NCBI RefSeq assembly: GCF_030144325.1
Contig: NZ_CP126307.1
Location: 2,728,001 to 2,792,000, forward strand
Direction of reading: 5' to 3'
Length of the DNA: 64,000 nucleotides
Origin: Bosea vestrisii
GTDB taxonomy: Bacteria; Pseudomonadota; Alphaproteobacteria; Rhizobiales; Beijerinckiaceae
Within the stretch, counting starts at the first letter, position 1. Each line of letters starts with the position of its first letter. The notes below the pieces were generated by a model, which was not told the DNA's origin, ran no database searches, and was given only the letters and a program-made list of their open reading frames with translations. The translations under genes were made by a program, and so were the position numbers. Below are positions 27,303-37,747 of the stretch, one piece after another.

Positions 27303-27395
27303 ACCCGGCGCGAGGCCGCCCTGCACCAGGCGGCCTCGACAGCGCCGGCGATCCCGGCAAGCTTCTCCTCAGAACAAATCCAGGGAGAAGCGGGC

Positions 27396-29099
27396 ATGGC
27401 GGACGACAAGCCAAAGGGGCGCGGCATCGCCGGCGGGCTGACCAATTATGGCGACCCGCAGTTCGCAGCCTATCTCCGCCGCTCCTTCGCCCGCTCGATG
27501 GGCTATTCCGACGAGGCGCTGGCGCGGCCGATCGTCGGCATCGCCAACACCTATAGCGGCTTCAATAACTGCCACCGCCACTTCCCCGAATTGCTCGACG
27601 CGGTGAAGCGCGGCGTGCTGATGGCCGGTGGCCTCCCCGTGGAGTTTCCAACGATCTCGCTCGGCGAGGTCTTCCTCAACCCGACCAGCCTGAAGTTCCG
27701 CAACCTGATGGCGATGGGCACGGAGGAGATGATCCGGGCCCAGCCGATCGACGCCGTCGTGCTGATGGGCGGCTGCGACAAGACCGTGCCGGCGCAGTTA
27801 ATGGCGGCGCTCTCGGCCAATGTCCCGGCTGTCCAGCTCGTCGGCGGGCCGATGTCGACCGGCCGCCACAAGGGCGAGCGCTTGGGCGCCTGCACCGATT
27901 GCCGCCGCTTCTGGGCCCGCTTCCGCGCCGGCGAGATCGACCGGGAAGAGATCGACGTCGTCGAGGGGCGGCTCGCCACCACCGCCGGCACCTGCGCCGT
28001 GATGGGCACCGCCTCGACCATGGCCTGCATCGCCGAGACGCTGGGGCTCGCTTTGCCGCGCTCGGCCGCGATCCCCGCTGTCCATGCCGATCGTTTGCGC
28101 TGCGCCGAGGCGAGCGGCAAGCGCGCGGTCGAACTGATCGGGACGCAAACCTTGCTGCCTCGCCAGATCGTCACCGAGCAGGCGATCGAGAATGCCTGGC
28201 GCGTGCTGCTGGCGATCTCCGGTTCGACCAATGCGGTGGTGCATCTCACCGCGATCGCCCGTCGCGCCGGCATCAAGGTCGATCTCAATCGCCTCAACCG
28301 GCTCTCCGACGAGACGCCGGTGCTGGTCAACCTCAAGCCGGTCGGCAACAACTATATGGAGGACTTCTTCGCCGGCGGCGGCGTGCCGGCCGTGCTCCGC
28401 GAGCTGCGCGACCTGCTGCATCTCGACTGCCTGACGATCACCGGCAGGACGCTGGGCGAATTGATCGACGAGCCTCTGCTCGACCAGCTCGACCGCACGA
28501 TCATCCGCTCGCGCGAAGACCCGGTCGATCCCGATGGCGGGCTCGTCGCCGTGTTCGGCTCACTCGCGCCCCGCGGCGCCATCGTCAAGCGCGCTGCGGC
28601 CGAGAAGCGCCTGCTCGAGCATGAGGGCCGCGCCGTCGTGTTCTCCTCGCTCGAAGACCTCTCGGCCCGCATCGACGATCCTGATCTCGATGTCGGCCCG
28701 GACGACATCCTCGTCCTGCAGCATGCCGGCCCGAAGAGCCCCGCCGCCATGCCGGAAGCCGGCTATCTACCGATCCCGCGCAAGCTCGCGGCCAAAGGCG
28801 TCAAGGACATGGTCCGCATCTCCGACGCCCGTATGTCCGGCACCGCCTATGGCGCGATCGTGCTGCATGTCGCGCCGGAGGCGGCGGTCGGCGGCCCGCT
28901 TGCCCTCGTCCGTAATGGCGACCGGATCAGGCTCAGCGTCGCCGAGCGCCGGCTCGACCTGCTGGTCGATGCGGCCGAGCTTGAGGCCCGGCGGGCTGCC
29001 TTGCCGCAGCCGTCCCCAGTCAAGCGCCGCGGCTATGACCGGCTCTATGACGAGCACGTGCTCCAAGCCGACGAAGGGGTCGATTTCGACTTCTGCTGA
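27396..29099 (+). CDS. IlvD/Edd family dehydratase (sugar-acid dehydratase type)
   Basis: 567 aa. Cysteines for the Fe-S cluster occur in FNNCHRH (C59), MGGCDKTVPAQ (~C128) and AGTCAVMGTASTM (~C201), the pattern of dihydroxyacid and aldonic acid dehydratases. Overall it is closer to pentonate/hexonate dehydratases (L-arabinonate, D-xylonate type) than to biosynthetic IlvD, judged by GLTNYGDPQFAAYLRRSF and the length. RBS AGGGAGAAG precedes the ATG. It is the last gene of the 23265 GntR group. The substrate is inferred only as a hydroxy acid. Confidence 0.85.
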   Translation: MADDKPKGRGIAGGLTNYGDPQFAAYLRRSFARSMGYSDEALARPIVGIANTYSGFNNCHRHFPELLDAVKRGVLMAGGLPVEFPTISLGEVFLNPTSLKFRNLMAMGTEEMIRAQPIDAVVLMGGCDKTVPAQLMAALSANVPAVQLVGGPMSTGRHKGERLGACTDCRRFWARFRAGEIDREEIDVVEGRLATTAGTCAVMGTASTMACIAETLGLALPRSAAIPAVHADRLRCAEASGKRAVELIGTQTLLPRQIVTEQAIENAWRVLLAISGSTNAVVHLTAIARRAGIKVDLNRLNRLSDETPVLVNLKPVGNNYMEDFFAGGGVPAVLRELRDLLHLDCLTITGRTLGELIDEPLLDQLDRTIIRSREDPVDPDGGLVAVFGSLAPRGAIVKRAAAEKRLLEHEGRAVVFSSLEDLSARIDDPDLDVGPDDILVLQHAGPKSPAAMPEAGYLPIPRKLAAKGVKDMVRISDARMSGTAYGAIVLHVAPEAAVGGPLALVRNGDRIRLSVAERRLDLLVDAAELEARRAALPQPSPVKRRGYDRLYDEHVLQADEGVDFDFC

Positions 29100-29175
29100 A
29101 CCTTTGCGTCCTTCCGGGGCGCCGCGCAGGGGCGAGCCCGGAATCCATGAACCCAGTTCTTACCGGTTGCGCGGG

Positions 29176-29281
29176 AGCCCTCTCCCGGAACGGGGGAGGG
29201 TTGGGAGGGGGCATTCCGCCGACGTTGTTCTATGTCACGCCGGCTCCCTCTCCATCTCTCCCCCGTTCCGGGAGAGAGGGC
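29176..29281. repeat. Palindromic intergenic repeat between convergent genes
   Basis: An arm around CCCTCTCCCGGAACGGGGGA (29178-29197) faces a reverse complement around CCCCCGTTCCGGGAGAGAGG (29260-29279), with a ~60-bp loop. Each arm also forms its own small hairpin. It lies between the IlvD/Edd stop (29099) and the stop of the convergent ATPase gene (29308). It could act as a bidirectional terminator or mRNA-stabilising element. This CTCTCCC...GGGAGAG style is common as a dispersed repeat in high-GC alphaproteobacteria. Confidence 0.65.
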
Positions 29282-29307
29282 CGGTTGCGGTTCCCTGCTA
29301 GCTCGCA

Positions 29308-30268
<961 letters not shown>

Positions 30269-30276
<8 letters not shown>

Positions 30277-31252
30277 GAGCCATCTCCCGCAGCGGGAAAT
30301 GACAGGCGGCGGCATGGCCGGATACCGGCAGGCCGGGCTTGGTCTGCCGGCAGAGATCGGTGGCGAAGCCGCAGCGCGGGTTGAAGGCGCAGCCGGCGGG
30401 AATGGCGTTCAGCCGCGGCATCGAGCCGTCGATCTGGTTGAGCTGCGCATTGCGGCGATGCACGCTCGGGATCGAGGCCATCAGCCCGGCGGTGTAGGGA
30501 TGCCGCGGCCGGCGCGTCACCTCCTCGACCGGGCCGATTTCGACGATGCGCCCGGCATACATCACCGCGACGCGGTCGGCCGTTTCGGCGATCACGCCCA
30601 TATCGTGGGTGACCAGCATGATCGCGGTGCCGTGCTCGCGGCAGAGCCGCTTCAACAGGGTGGTGATCTGCGCCTGGATCGAGACGTCGAGCGCGGTCGT
30701 CGGCTCGTCGGCGATGATCAATGTCGGCTCGGCGCAAAGCGCGAGCGCGATGACGACGCGCTGGCGCATGCCGCCGGAGAACTGGTGCGGGTAATGGTCG
30801 ATCCGCGTTTCGGCGGCGGGTATGCCGACCTCCTTCAGCAGGTCGAGCGCCCGCTTGCGCGCCTCCGCCTTGCCGACCGGCAGATGCGTGGTGATCGTCT
30901 CGATCAATTGCTCGCCGACGGTCAGGAGTGGGTGCAGCGAGGTCAGCGGGTCCTGGAAGATCGCGCCGATCCGGCGGCCGCGCAGCTTGCGCATCGCCTC
31001 GGCCGGCAGATTGTCGATGCGCTGGCCGGAGAGCTTGATCTCGCCGCCGGCCAGACGCCCCGGCGGATCGAGCAGGCCGATCACCGCCGTCCCGGTCAGC
31101 GATTTACCGGCGCCGGACTCTCCGACGACACCGAGGATTTCGCCCGGCGCGATCTCGAAGGAGACGCCGTCAAGCGCTGTCAGCGGGCCGCGCCGCCCGT
31201 CGAAGACGATGCGCAGGTCGCGGACCGAGAGCAGCGCTGTTTGGGCGTTCAC
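30269..31252 (-). CDS. Oligopeptide/dipeptide ABC transporter ATP-binding protein (DppD/OppD type)
   Basis: 327 aa. Walker A GESGAGKSL, Q-loop IFQDPLTSLHP, signature FSGGMRQR, Walker B LIIADEPTTALD and H-loop VTHDMG are intact. The C-terminal region contains PAGCAFNPRCGFATDLC, the four-cysteine Opp/Dpp element. Start overlaps the 3' end of the 501-residue amidohydrolase gene by 4 bp. It is one of two nucleotide-binding subunits of the 29308-37640 importer. Confidence 0.92.
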
Positions 31253-32754
31253 GCAGCGTCTCCCTTACGTTCGATCGCGTAGCTCGACGAGAAGATCTCG
31301 CTCATCGACGGGTTTCCGAAGGTGCGCTGCGGATAGCGCGCCATCACGCCCTCGAACTGCTCTTGCGCACGGGCATTGTCGGCGGCCTCGTCGATGCCTG
31401 GGATGACGCGGTCCTCCATGACGAAACGCCCGTCGATGATCACGGTCTGGACATCGCGGCCATGACCGGTGAGGAGCATGGTCTGGATCGGGTCGATCAC
31501 CTGGCCGCTATGGGGCCGGTCGAGTTCGAAGACAGTGATGTCGGCGCGCGCGCCGGGCTGGAGCCGGCCGAGATCGGGCCGGCGGAGTGCATCCGCACCG
31601 CCGATGGTGGCCGCGTCGTAATAGTCCTCGCTGCGCACAGCGGTCGCGTTGCCAGCCATGGTCCGCGCCAGGATCATGCCGACCTGCAGGTTCATGATCA
31701 TGTCCGGCGGGCTCGTGTCGGTCCCCATGCCGATCTTCAGGCCCATGGCGCGGTAGCGGCCGAAATGGTCGATGGCATTGCCATGCCGGCCGGAGACCAG
31801 CGGGCAGTGCACGATCGCCGCGCCGGCATCGCGGATGATTTCGAGATCGCGGCCCGACCGCTCGACAAGGCGGCTGCCGGAAACGACCGTGCCGTGCGGG
31901 AGCAGGCAGCGTTCGTTGAGGAAGCCGAGACTCTCCAGCCATTCCGGCGGACTCATGCCATGCTGGGCGAGGACGAGATCGTATTCGACCTTCGACTGGC
32001 AGCAATGCAGCCGCACGGGAACGTCGAGATCGCGCCCCGCTGCAGCAGTGCGCTGCAGCAGCTCGGCAGTCGAGGTCTCGATCCGGTCCGGCGCCAGCAT
32101 GGTGCGGATCAGCCCGCCAGCTGCGCCCTCATGCGCCCGGCAGAAGGCAATCGCGGCGTCGAGTTCGGCGAGGCCCCGCGGCTCGTCGTAATGGGTGACG
32201 ATGCGCCCATCGGCGTCGACCAGCTGGTTGCCGGTGCGATAGCCGGGGCCGAGATAGGCGCGCAGGCCTAGCGAAGCGGCAGCTTCGGCCGCATCCTTGA
32301 ACTCCTGAACCGTCTCGCCCCAGGCCCGGTAGAACAGCGAGGCGATCGGCAGCGCCGTGGTGATGCCGTTGCGGATCAGCGTCGCGAAAGCGTGCTTCTT
32401 CTGGAAGGCCAGCTCCTCGCGCGAATACATCTCGTAGGGGCCGGCTTCGAGATAGCTGCGCGGCCAGACCCGGCCCTTCTTCCAGGCGGGCTGGTTGTCA
32501 TAGGCGAGGATGGTGGTGTCGAGATCGGAGAGCGCGTCGAGATCGACGAAACCCGGCCCGATCACCGCGTTGCCATAGTCGATCCGCCTGGCGACCTCGC
32601 CGGGAAAACGATGGCCGATGAAGACGACCTCTCCATCCTCGAAGACGATCTCGCCGTTCTCATAAAGACGATGGCGCCCGCCGCTATGGCCGACGAGCCA
32701 GCGGGCGGTCAGGAGGATGCGACCCTCAGGTCGCTTGGCGGCTCGCAGTGTCAC
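31249..32754 (-). CDS. Amidohydrolase (TRZ/ATZ chlorohydrolase-like) lacking the HxH metal motif
   Basis: 501 aa, GTG start overlapping the stop of the next gene upstream. The TIM-barrel metal-hydrolase pattern is visible: VIGPGFVDLDALSDLD at the first metal site, VRLHCCQS, LLPHGTVVSG, IVHCPLVSG and GMGTDTSPPDM, ending in LQPGARADITVFEL. At the first site the usual HxH reads D71-L-D73, so metal binding or chemistry may differ from standard deaminases and chlorohydrolases. It is embedded between transporter ATPases and a cytosine deaminase-like gene, so it probably acts on the imported N-containing compound. Confidence 0.82.
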   Translation of the reverse strand: MTLRAAKRPEGRILLTARWLVGHSGGRHRLYENGEIVFEDGEVVFIGHRFPGEVARRIDYGNAVIGPGFVDLDALSDLDTTILAYDNQPAWKKGRVWPRSYLEAGPYEMYSREELAFQKKHAFATLIRNGITTALPIASLFYRAWGETVQEFKDAAEAAASLGLRAYLGPGYRTGNQLVDADGRIVTHYDEPRGLAELDAAIAFCRAHEGAAGGLIRTMLAPDRIETSTAELLQRTAAAGRDLDVPVRLHCCQSKVEYDLVLAQHGMSPPEWLESLGFLNERCLLPHGTVVSGSRLVERSGRDLEIIRDAGAAIVHCPLVSGRHGNAIDHFGRYRAMGLKIGMGTDTSPPDMIMNLQVGMILARTMAGNATAVRSEDYYDAATIGGADALRRPDLGRLQPGARADITVFELDRPHSGQVIDPIQTMLLTGHGRDVQTVIIDGRFVMEDRVIPGIDEAADNARAQEQFEGVMARYPQRTFGNPSMSEIFSSSYAIERKGDAA

Positions 32755-33950
32755 GGCATGGTCCTGATCGAGACGCCGTCGCGGGCGACGATCTTGCCGC
32801 GCTTGATCACGCGGCGCTGCGCCGGGCGGGTCGCGACGGCTTCGGCGATCGACTCGGTCGGCAGCACGACGAGGTCGGCGACACAGCCGACATCGAGCCC
32901 GTAACCTGCGATCTCCATCACCCTGGCGCCTTGCGTGGTGCAGACGTCGAGCGCCAGCCTGACCTCATCATCGCGGCGGAAGTTGTTGCGCAGCCCGACG
33001 AACATCGCCCGCTCCAGCATGTCGCCATTGCCATAGGGGCTCCAGGTGTCACGGATGCCGTCGGAGCCCGAGCAGACGCGCACGCCGGCCTGCAGCAGCT
33101 TCTTCACCGGCGGGGCCGGGCGGCTCGCCGGCGCGGTCGTCATGATCGCGATGTCGAGCTCGGCGAGTTGATCGATCAAGGGATCGATCAAGGCCGGGTC
33201 GGGCGTGCCGAGGCAGAAGGCGTGGCTGACCGTGACCTTGCCGGTCATCCCGAGCGCGCGGGTGCGCTCGATGATCATGTCGAGCGAAAAGGCGCCGACC
33301 TCGCCCGGCTCGTGCAGGTGGATGTCGAGCGGCTTGCCATAGCGCTGGCAGAGCCCGAAGACGGCGTCGAGATGGCCCTTCGGATCGCGGTCGATCGTGC
33401 AGGGGTCGAGCCCGCCGACGATCTCGCAGCCGGCCTGCATCGCCTGGTCCATCAATTCGAGCGTGCCCGGCCGGCGCAGCAGGCCCGATTGCGGGAAGGC
33501 GACGAGTTCGATGTCGACGATGTCGCGATAGGCATCGCGCGTCTTCATCACGCCCTCGACGCCCCACATCCCGTGCTCGGTGTCGACATCGACATGGCTG
33601 CGGATATGGGTCGTGCCCTTGAGCGAGGAGAGGATGCTCTGGCGGGCGGACTGGCGCGCGGGATCGATGTCGAGCCGCCTCTTGTTCATCCGCTCGTTGT
33701 CGATCTTGTCGAGCAGCCTGGGGCCGACCTCGTTGGTGTACCAGGGTAGGCCGAGCAGGCTCTTGTCGAGATGGGTATGGGCCTCGACCAAACCGGGGAT
33801 GACGATCTCGCCCTTGCCGTCCTCGACCGCGATGTCGGCCGGCGCGGCAAGATTCGCGCCGACCTGCGTGATCGTGCCGTTCTCGATCAGGAGATCGACG
33901 GCCTTGCCGGCATAGGGGCGGACATTGCGGAGCAGCAGGGAGGCGGTCAT
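32751..33950 (-). CDS. Cytosine deaminase-like amidohydrolase
   Basis: 399 aa from MTASLLLRNV at 33950. It has the CodA-type first metal site EAHTHLDKS (H58, H60), IRSHVDVD, the second block IHLHEPGE, VSHAFCLG, and SGSDGIRDTWSPYGNGDML with the metal-bound Asp. This points to deamination or ring-opening of a pyrimidine, hydantoin-like or related cyclic amide. The encoding operon carries a complete importer, so the enzyme likely degrades its cargo. A longer frame upstream runs through the permease gene in another phase and is not real. Confidence 0.87.
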   Translation of the reverse strand: MTASLLLRNVRPYAGKAVDLLIENGTITQVGANLAAPADIAVEDGKGEIVIPGLVEAHTHLDKSLLGLPWYTNEVGPRLLDKIDNERMNKRRLDIDPARQSARQSILSSLKGTTHIRSHVDVDTEHGMWGVEGVMKTRDAYRDIVDIELVAFPQSGLLRRPGTLELMDQAMQAGCEIVGGLDPCTIDRDPKGHLDAVFGLCQRYGKPLDIHLHEPGEVGAFSLDMIIERTRALGMTGKVTVSHAFCLGTPDPALIDPLIDQLAELDIAIMTTAPASRPAPPVKKLLQAGVRVCSGSDGIRDTWSPYGNGDMLERAMFVGLRNNFRRDDEVRLALDVCTTQGARVMEIAGYGLDVGCVADLVVLPTESIAEAVATRPAQRRVIKRGKIVARDGVSIRTMP

Positions 33951-33979
33951 CGCAGGCGTATCCTCTTGGTTTCTTGTCG

Positions 33980-34915
33980 TCAGCGCAGCTTCGGATTCAG
34001 CGCATCGCGCAGCCAGTCGCCGAGCAGGTTGACCGAGAGGACGATCAGGCCGAGCTGCAGCGAGGGGAAGACGACGAGCCACCAGGAGCCGGAGAACAAA
34101 TACTGGTTGCCGATCCGGATCAGCGTGCCGAGCGAGGGCTGGGTGATCGGCATGCCGACGCCGAGGAAGGACAGGGTCGCTTCCGACAGGATGGCGAGGC
34201 CGAGATTGAGCGTGGCCGCGACCATCACCGGCGTCAGCGTGTTCGGCAGGATATGTCGGCGCATGATCCGGCTGGCGGGAACCTTGATGATGCGCGCCGC
34301 CAGCACATACTCCTTGCGCCGCTCGACCATGGTCGAGGCACGAACCGTGCGGGCGTACTGTACCCAGTTGGTCAGCGCGATCGAGACGACGAGCACCGCC
34401 GCGGCAAAGGGATCGCGCAGCGCCGGCGGCAGCAACTCGCGGAAGATCGCCGAGACCAGGATCGCCATCAGCAGCGTCGGGATAGACAGCACGGTGTCGC
34501 CGAGCCGCATCAAGAGGTTGTCGATCCGCCCGCCATAGAAGCCGGAGACCAGCCCGAGCGAGACGCCGATCACCATCGAGACCAGCACTGCCGAAAAGCC
34601 GATGATCAGCGACACCCGCGTGCCGTAGAGGATGGCGGAGAAGACGTCGCGCCCTTGCGGATCGGTGCCGAGCAGGAAGGGCCACTCACCGTCCTGCGAC
34701 CAGATCGGCGGGATCTCGGCCTTGTCGATGAATATCTGCGCGAGGTCGTGCGGGTTCTGCGGTGCGATCAGCGGGCAGAACAAGGCCGTCAGGATCAGGA
34801 TCGCTAGCACCAGCGCCGAGAGCCAGGCCGCCGGCGTGCGCCGGAAGCTCCAGCCGACGTCGCTGTCGAGGAAGCGGCGCAGGCGCCCGGGCTTGGCGGC
34901 GGCTTCAGCGGGCAT
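33980..34915 (-). CDS. Dipeptide-type ABC transporter permease (DppC/OppC)
   Basis: 311 aa from MPAEAAAKPG. An N-terminal helix (WLSALVLAILILTALFCPLI) precedes the OppC-specific GTDPQGRDVFSAILYGTRVSL motif and five further helices. The EAA coupling loop reads EYVLAARIIKVPASRIMRRHILPN. It pairs with the DppB-type permease whose 3' end overlaps its start by 11 bp. The transport partners are the ATPases at 29308 and 30269 and the SBP at 36072. Confidence 0.92.
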   Translation of the reverse strand: MPAEAAAKPGRLRRFLDSDVGWSFRRTPAAWLSALVLAILILTALFCPLIAPQNPHDLAQIFIDKAEIPPIWSQDGEWPFLLGTDPQGRDVFSAILYGTRVSLIIGFSAVLVSMVIGVSLGLVSGFYGGRIDNLLMRLGDTVLSIPTLLMAILVSAIFRELLPPALRDPFAAAVLVVSIALTNWVQYARTVRASTMVERRKEYVLAARIIKVPASRIMRRHILPNTLTPVMVAATLNLGLAILSEATLSFLGVGMPITQPSLGTLIRIGNQYLFSGSWWLVVFPSLQLGLIVLSVNLLGDWLRDALNPKLR

Positions 34916-35897
34916 TGGCGCCTCCCGAAAGCGCATCGTCGCGTAAGCGCGGGTCGACCCAGGCATAGGTCAGGTCGACCAGCGTGTTGAGCGAGACGAA
35001 GATGAAGGAGACGACGATCAGGTAAGCCGCCATCACCGGGATATCGACGAAGGTGACGGCCTGGACGAAGAGCATGCCCATGCCCGGCCACTGGAACACC
35101 GTCTCGGTCACCAGTGCGAAGGCGATCAGATTGCCGATCTGCAGGCCGGTCACCGTGATCACCGGCATCAGGCAGTTGCGCAGCGCGTGGCGGAAATGCA
35201 CGGCGCGTGAAGGCAAGCCCCTGGCGCGGGCGAAGCGGATGAAGTCGGTCCGCATCGTCTCCAGCATCTCGGCGCGCACCAGCCGCATCACCAGCGTGAT
35301 CTGGAACAGCGAGAGCGTGATGCCCGGCAGGATCAACGCCTTGCGACCAGACGCGGTCAGGAACCCGGTGCTCCACCAGCCGAGCTGCACGACCTCGCCG
35401 CGGCCGAAGGCCGGCAGCCATTGCAGGTTCACCGAGAAGACCAGGATGAACAGGATGCCGAGTGCGAAACTCGGCAGCGAGACGCCGAGCACGGAGATGA
35501 ATTGGAGGGCCTTGGCGAGCAGGCTGTCGCGCTTGATCGCGGTGTAGACCCCCAGCGGAATCCCGACCGCCAATGACAGGAAGGTCGCGACCAGCACCAG
35601 CTCGAAAGTCGCAGGGAAACGCTCGGCGATCAGCGTGAACACCTCCTGCTGGTTGCGATAGGAGATGCCGAAATCACCGCGCACGGCATTGCCGACGAAG
35701 GTCGCGAACTGCAGGACAAAGCCCTTGTCGAGCCCGAGTCGGACGCGCAGTTCATCCCGCTGCGCCTGGCTCGCCTGCTCGTTCAGCATCAACTCGACGG
35801 GATCGCCGACGAAGCGGAAGGTCAGGAAGGCGAGGAAAGCCACCGCCAGCATGACGCCGGCAGCATTGATGAAGCGCTTGAAGAGGAAGGCCGGCAT
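34905..35897 (-). CDS. Dipeptide-type ABC transporter permease (DppB/OppB)
   Basis: 330 aa from MPAFLFKRF at 35897. Six helices, the first near AAGVMLAVAFLAFLTFRF, then GDFGISYRNQQEVF and the EAA loop DFIRFARARGLPSRAVHFRHALRN written across residues ~225-250. The sequence upstream of the chosen start translates a palindromic repeat and is not part of the protein. It forms the membrane channel with the 33980-34915 permease. Confidence 0.92.
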   Translation of the reverse strand: MPAFLFKRFINAAGVMLAVAFLAFLTFRFVGDPVELMLNEQASQAQRDELRVRLGLDKGFVLQFATFVGNAVRGDFGISYRNQQEVFTLIAERFPATFELVLVATFLSLAVGIPLGVYTAIKRDSLLAKALQFISVLGVSLPSFALGILFILVFSVNLQWLPAFGRGEVVQLGWWSTGFLTASGRKALILPGITLSLFQITLVMRLVRAEMLETMRTDFIRFARARGLPSRAVHFRHALRNCLMPVITVTGLQIGNLIAFALVTETVFQWPGMGMLFVQAVTFVDIPVMAAYLIVVSFIFVSLNTLVDLTYAWVDPRLRDDALSGGANAR

Positions 35898-35933
35898 CGT
35901 CGTTCGACTCCCTTGAGCTGCGCGAACCCAGTC

Positions 35934-36065
35934 TGTCATTCCGGGACTTCGCGCAGCGAAGAACCCGGAACCCACGACTGGGTGACGTGAGTCAGAGCGG
36001 CAATCGCGGCCACTCGCCCGGTCGTGGGTTCCGGGTTCGCGCCTGCGGCACGCCCCGGAATGACA
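35934..36065. repeat. Palindromic repeat between SBP and permease genes of one operon
   Basis: Outer arms TGTCATTCCGGG (35934-35945) and CCCGGAATGACA (36054-36065) enclose a perfect 18-bp inner pair, GAACCCGGAACCCACGAC at 35961-35978 and its complement at 36021-36038. The element fills almost the whole gap between the SBP stop (36072) and the permease ATG (35897). In the transcript it would form a stable hairpin just after the SBP message, a position where REP elements in other bacteria protect the upstream mRNA. Confidence 0.8.
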
Positions 36066-36071
36066 GGGAGA

Positions 36072-37640
36072 TCACTTCATCATGGTCAGCCACAGCCTCG
36101 GCTTGTTGTCCGAGGCCTGGACCGTCGAGGCGATGGTGTTGCGCATCGCCCAGGCCATCGGCTGCTGGTGCAGCGGGATGAAGAGATGCTCGGCCTTGGC
36201 GATCTTCAGCGCCTCCTTCATCATCTCGATGCGCTTTGGCGTATCGAGCTCGACGCCGGCCTTGTCGACCAGCGCGTCGATGCGCGGATCGCCCCAATTG
36301 CCCCAGTTGAATACGCCGCCCGTGCCGCTCTTCGAGCGCAGCACCTGCACCAGCAGCGAATAGGCGTCGATCATCGGCTCGTTGGCCCAGCCGAAGGAGA
36401 TCACGTCGAAATCGCCCTTGACCCGCTTCGGCGTCTGCTGACTGCGCGGCGCCAGGCTGAGGTTCGGCTTCAGGCCCGCCCGGGACCACATCGCCGCCAC
36501 CGCCTGGCAGAACTCCTCCTCGTTGACGAGGGAGTCGCTCTGGCAGTTCATCGTGAAGGAGAAGCCGTTCGGATAGCCGGCATCGGCGAGCAGCTTCTTG
36601 GCGCCGTTGAGGTCGAAGGGCAGGCGCTCGTCCTGCGACGGTTCGTAACCGGGGATAGCCGGGGCGACGAGCGCGCCGGTGTTGCGCGAGAGGCCGCGCA
36701 TCGCCCGCTTCTGCACCGCGTCGATGTCGATGGCGCGGTAGAGCGCCTCGCGGACCCGGACATCCCTCAGCGGGTTCTTGTCCTTGACGTCGCTCTCGAC
36801 CAGCTTGTCGGTCAGGTTGAAGGCGAAGAAGACCGAGCGCAACTCGTTGGTCTGCAGCACCTTGACCTCGGTCGAGGCCGTGAGGCGCGGCAGGTCCTGC
36901 AGGGGCGCGACATTGGTGAAGTCGATCTCGCCTGAGAGCATCGCCGCGACGCGGGTCGAGGCCGAGGCGATCGGCAGGAACTCGATCACGTCGATGTTGT
37001 GCTGCGGCTTGTCCCACCAGTTCGGGTTCTTGGCATAGACCGTCTTGGAATCGGCGCGGCGGCTCTCGACCTTGAACGGGCCGGTGCCGTTGGCGTTGTC
37101 GGTCGCGTAGCCCTTCACCCCCTTGCCGGAATCGGTGGGGAGCAGTGAATTGTTCGCGACCAGCCATTCCTTGTCGAAGATGAAGATGTTGGTGAGATCG
37201 TTGAGCAGCAGCGGATAGGGTCCGTTGACCTCGATCTCGACGGTCAGGTCGTCGATCTTCTTCGAGGATTTGTAGGCCGGCAGATTGCCCTTCAGCGGCG
37301 AGTCCGCATGTGTCACCCGCTCGAGCGAGGTGATGACGTCGTCGGCGGTGAACGGGTTGCCGTTATGAAACTTGACGCCCTGGCGCAGCTTGAAGCGCCA
37401 GACCGTCGGCGAGACCGTCTCCCAGCTCTCGGCCAGCGCCGGTTCGATCTTGAGGTCGCCGGTATAACGCACCAGCCCCTCATAGACGTGATTCAGCACC
37501 GAGAGCGTGAAGGTGTCGCCATACGAGTAGGGATCGAGCGAGGCGATCTCACGCGCCGAACCCCATTTCAGCGTCTTGGCTTCGACTGCGCCATTCAATG
37601 CGAACGCGGCGACGGCCGCCAGCAACCAGGCCTTCTTCAT
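36072..37640 (-). CDS. ABC transporter substrate-binding protein, family 5
   Basis: 522 aa from MKKAWLLAAVAAFALNGAVEA, a Sec signal peptide, with GGGGAGAG 4 nt upstream on the minus strand. SBP_bac_5 landmarks: LNHVYEGLVRYTGD, WRFKLRQGVKFHNGNPFTADD, GTGPFKVESRR and LADAGYPNGFSF. It delivers substrate to the DppBCDF-type transporter encoded downstream and is the promoter-proximal gene of that operon. A longer upstream frame crossing the GntR gene is a shadow. Confidence 0.92.
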   Translation of the reverse strand: MKKAWLLAAVAAFALNGAVEAKTLKWGSAREIASLDPYSYGDTFTLSVLNHVYEGLVRYTGDLKIEPALAESWETVSPTVWRFKLRQGVKFHNGNPFTADDVITSLERVTHADSPLKGNLPAYKSSKKIDDLTVEIEVNGPYPLLLNDLTNIFIFDKEWLVANNSLLPTDSGKGVKGYATDNANGTGPFKVESRRADSKTVYAKNPNWWDKPQHNIDVIEFLPIASASTRVAAMLSGEIDFTNVAPLQDLPRLTASTEVKVLQTNELRSVFFAFNLTDKLVESDVKDKNPLRDVRVREALYRAIDIDAVQKRAMRGLSRNTGALVAPAIPGYEPSQDERLPFDLNGAKKLLADAGYPNGFSFTMNCQSDSLVNEEEFCQAVAAMWSRAGLKPNLSLAPRSQQTPKRVKGDFDVISFGWANEPMIDAYSLLVQVLRSKSGTGGVFNWGNWGDPRIDALVDKAGVELDTPKRIEMMKEALKIAKAEHLFIPLHQQPMAWAMRNTIASTVQASDNKPRLWLTMMK

Positions 37641-37747
37641 CGAACTCTCCCCTTTTGTTGCTTGCCGCCGGCCCGCCTTGCGCACCGGGGAATGCCGTTC
37701 AGTTGCCACCTCTGTGATCATCGTGGCGCTTTTCGCGTCATCTTGTG

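Noticed and set aside
29100..29307. Possible small gene between the IlvD/Edd and ATPase genes
   Set aside because: Only short frames translating a palindromic repeat; no start with a ribosome-binding site and no family resemblance.
33951..34685. Upstream extension of the cytosine deaminase-like frame to 644 residues
   Set aside because: It is an out-of-phase reading of the DppC-type permease gene; homology begins at MTASLLLRNV (33950).
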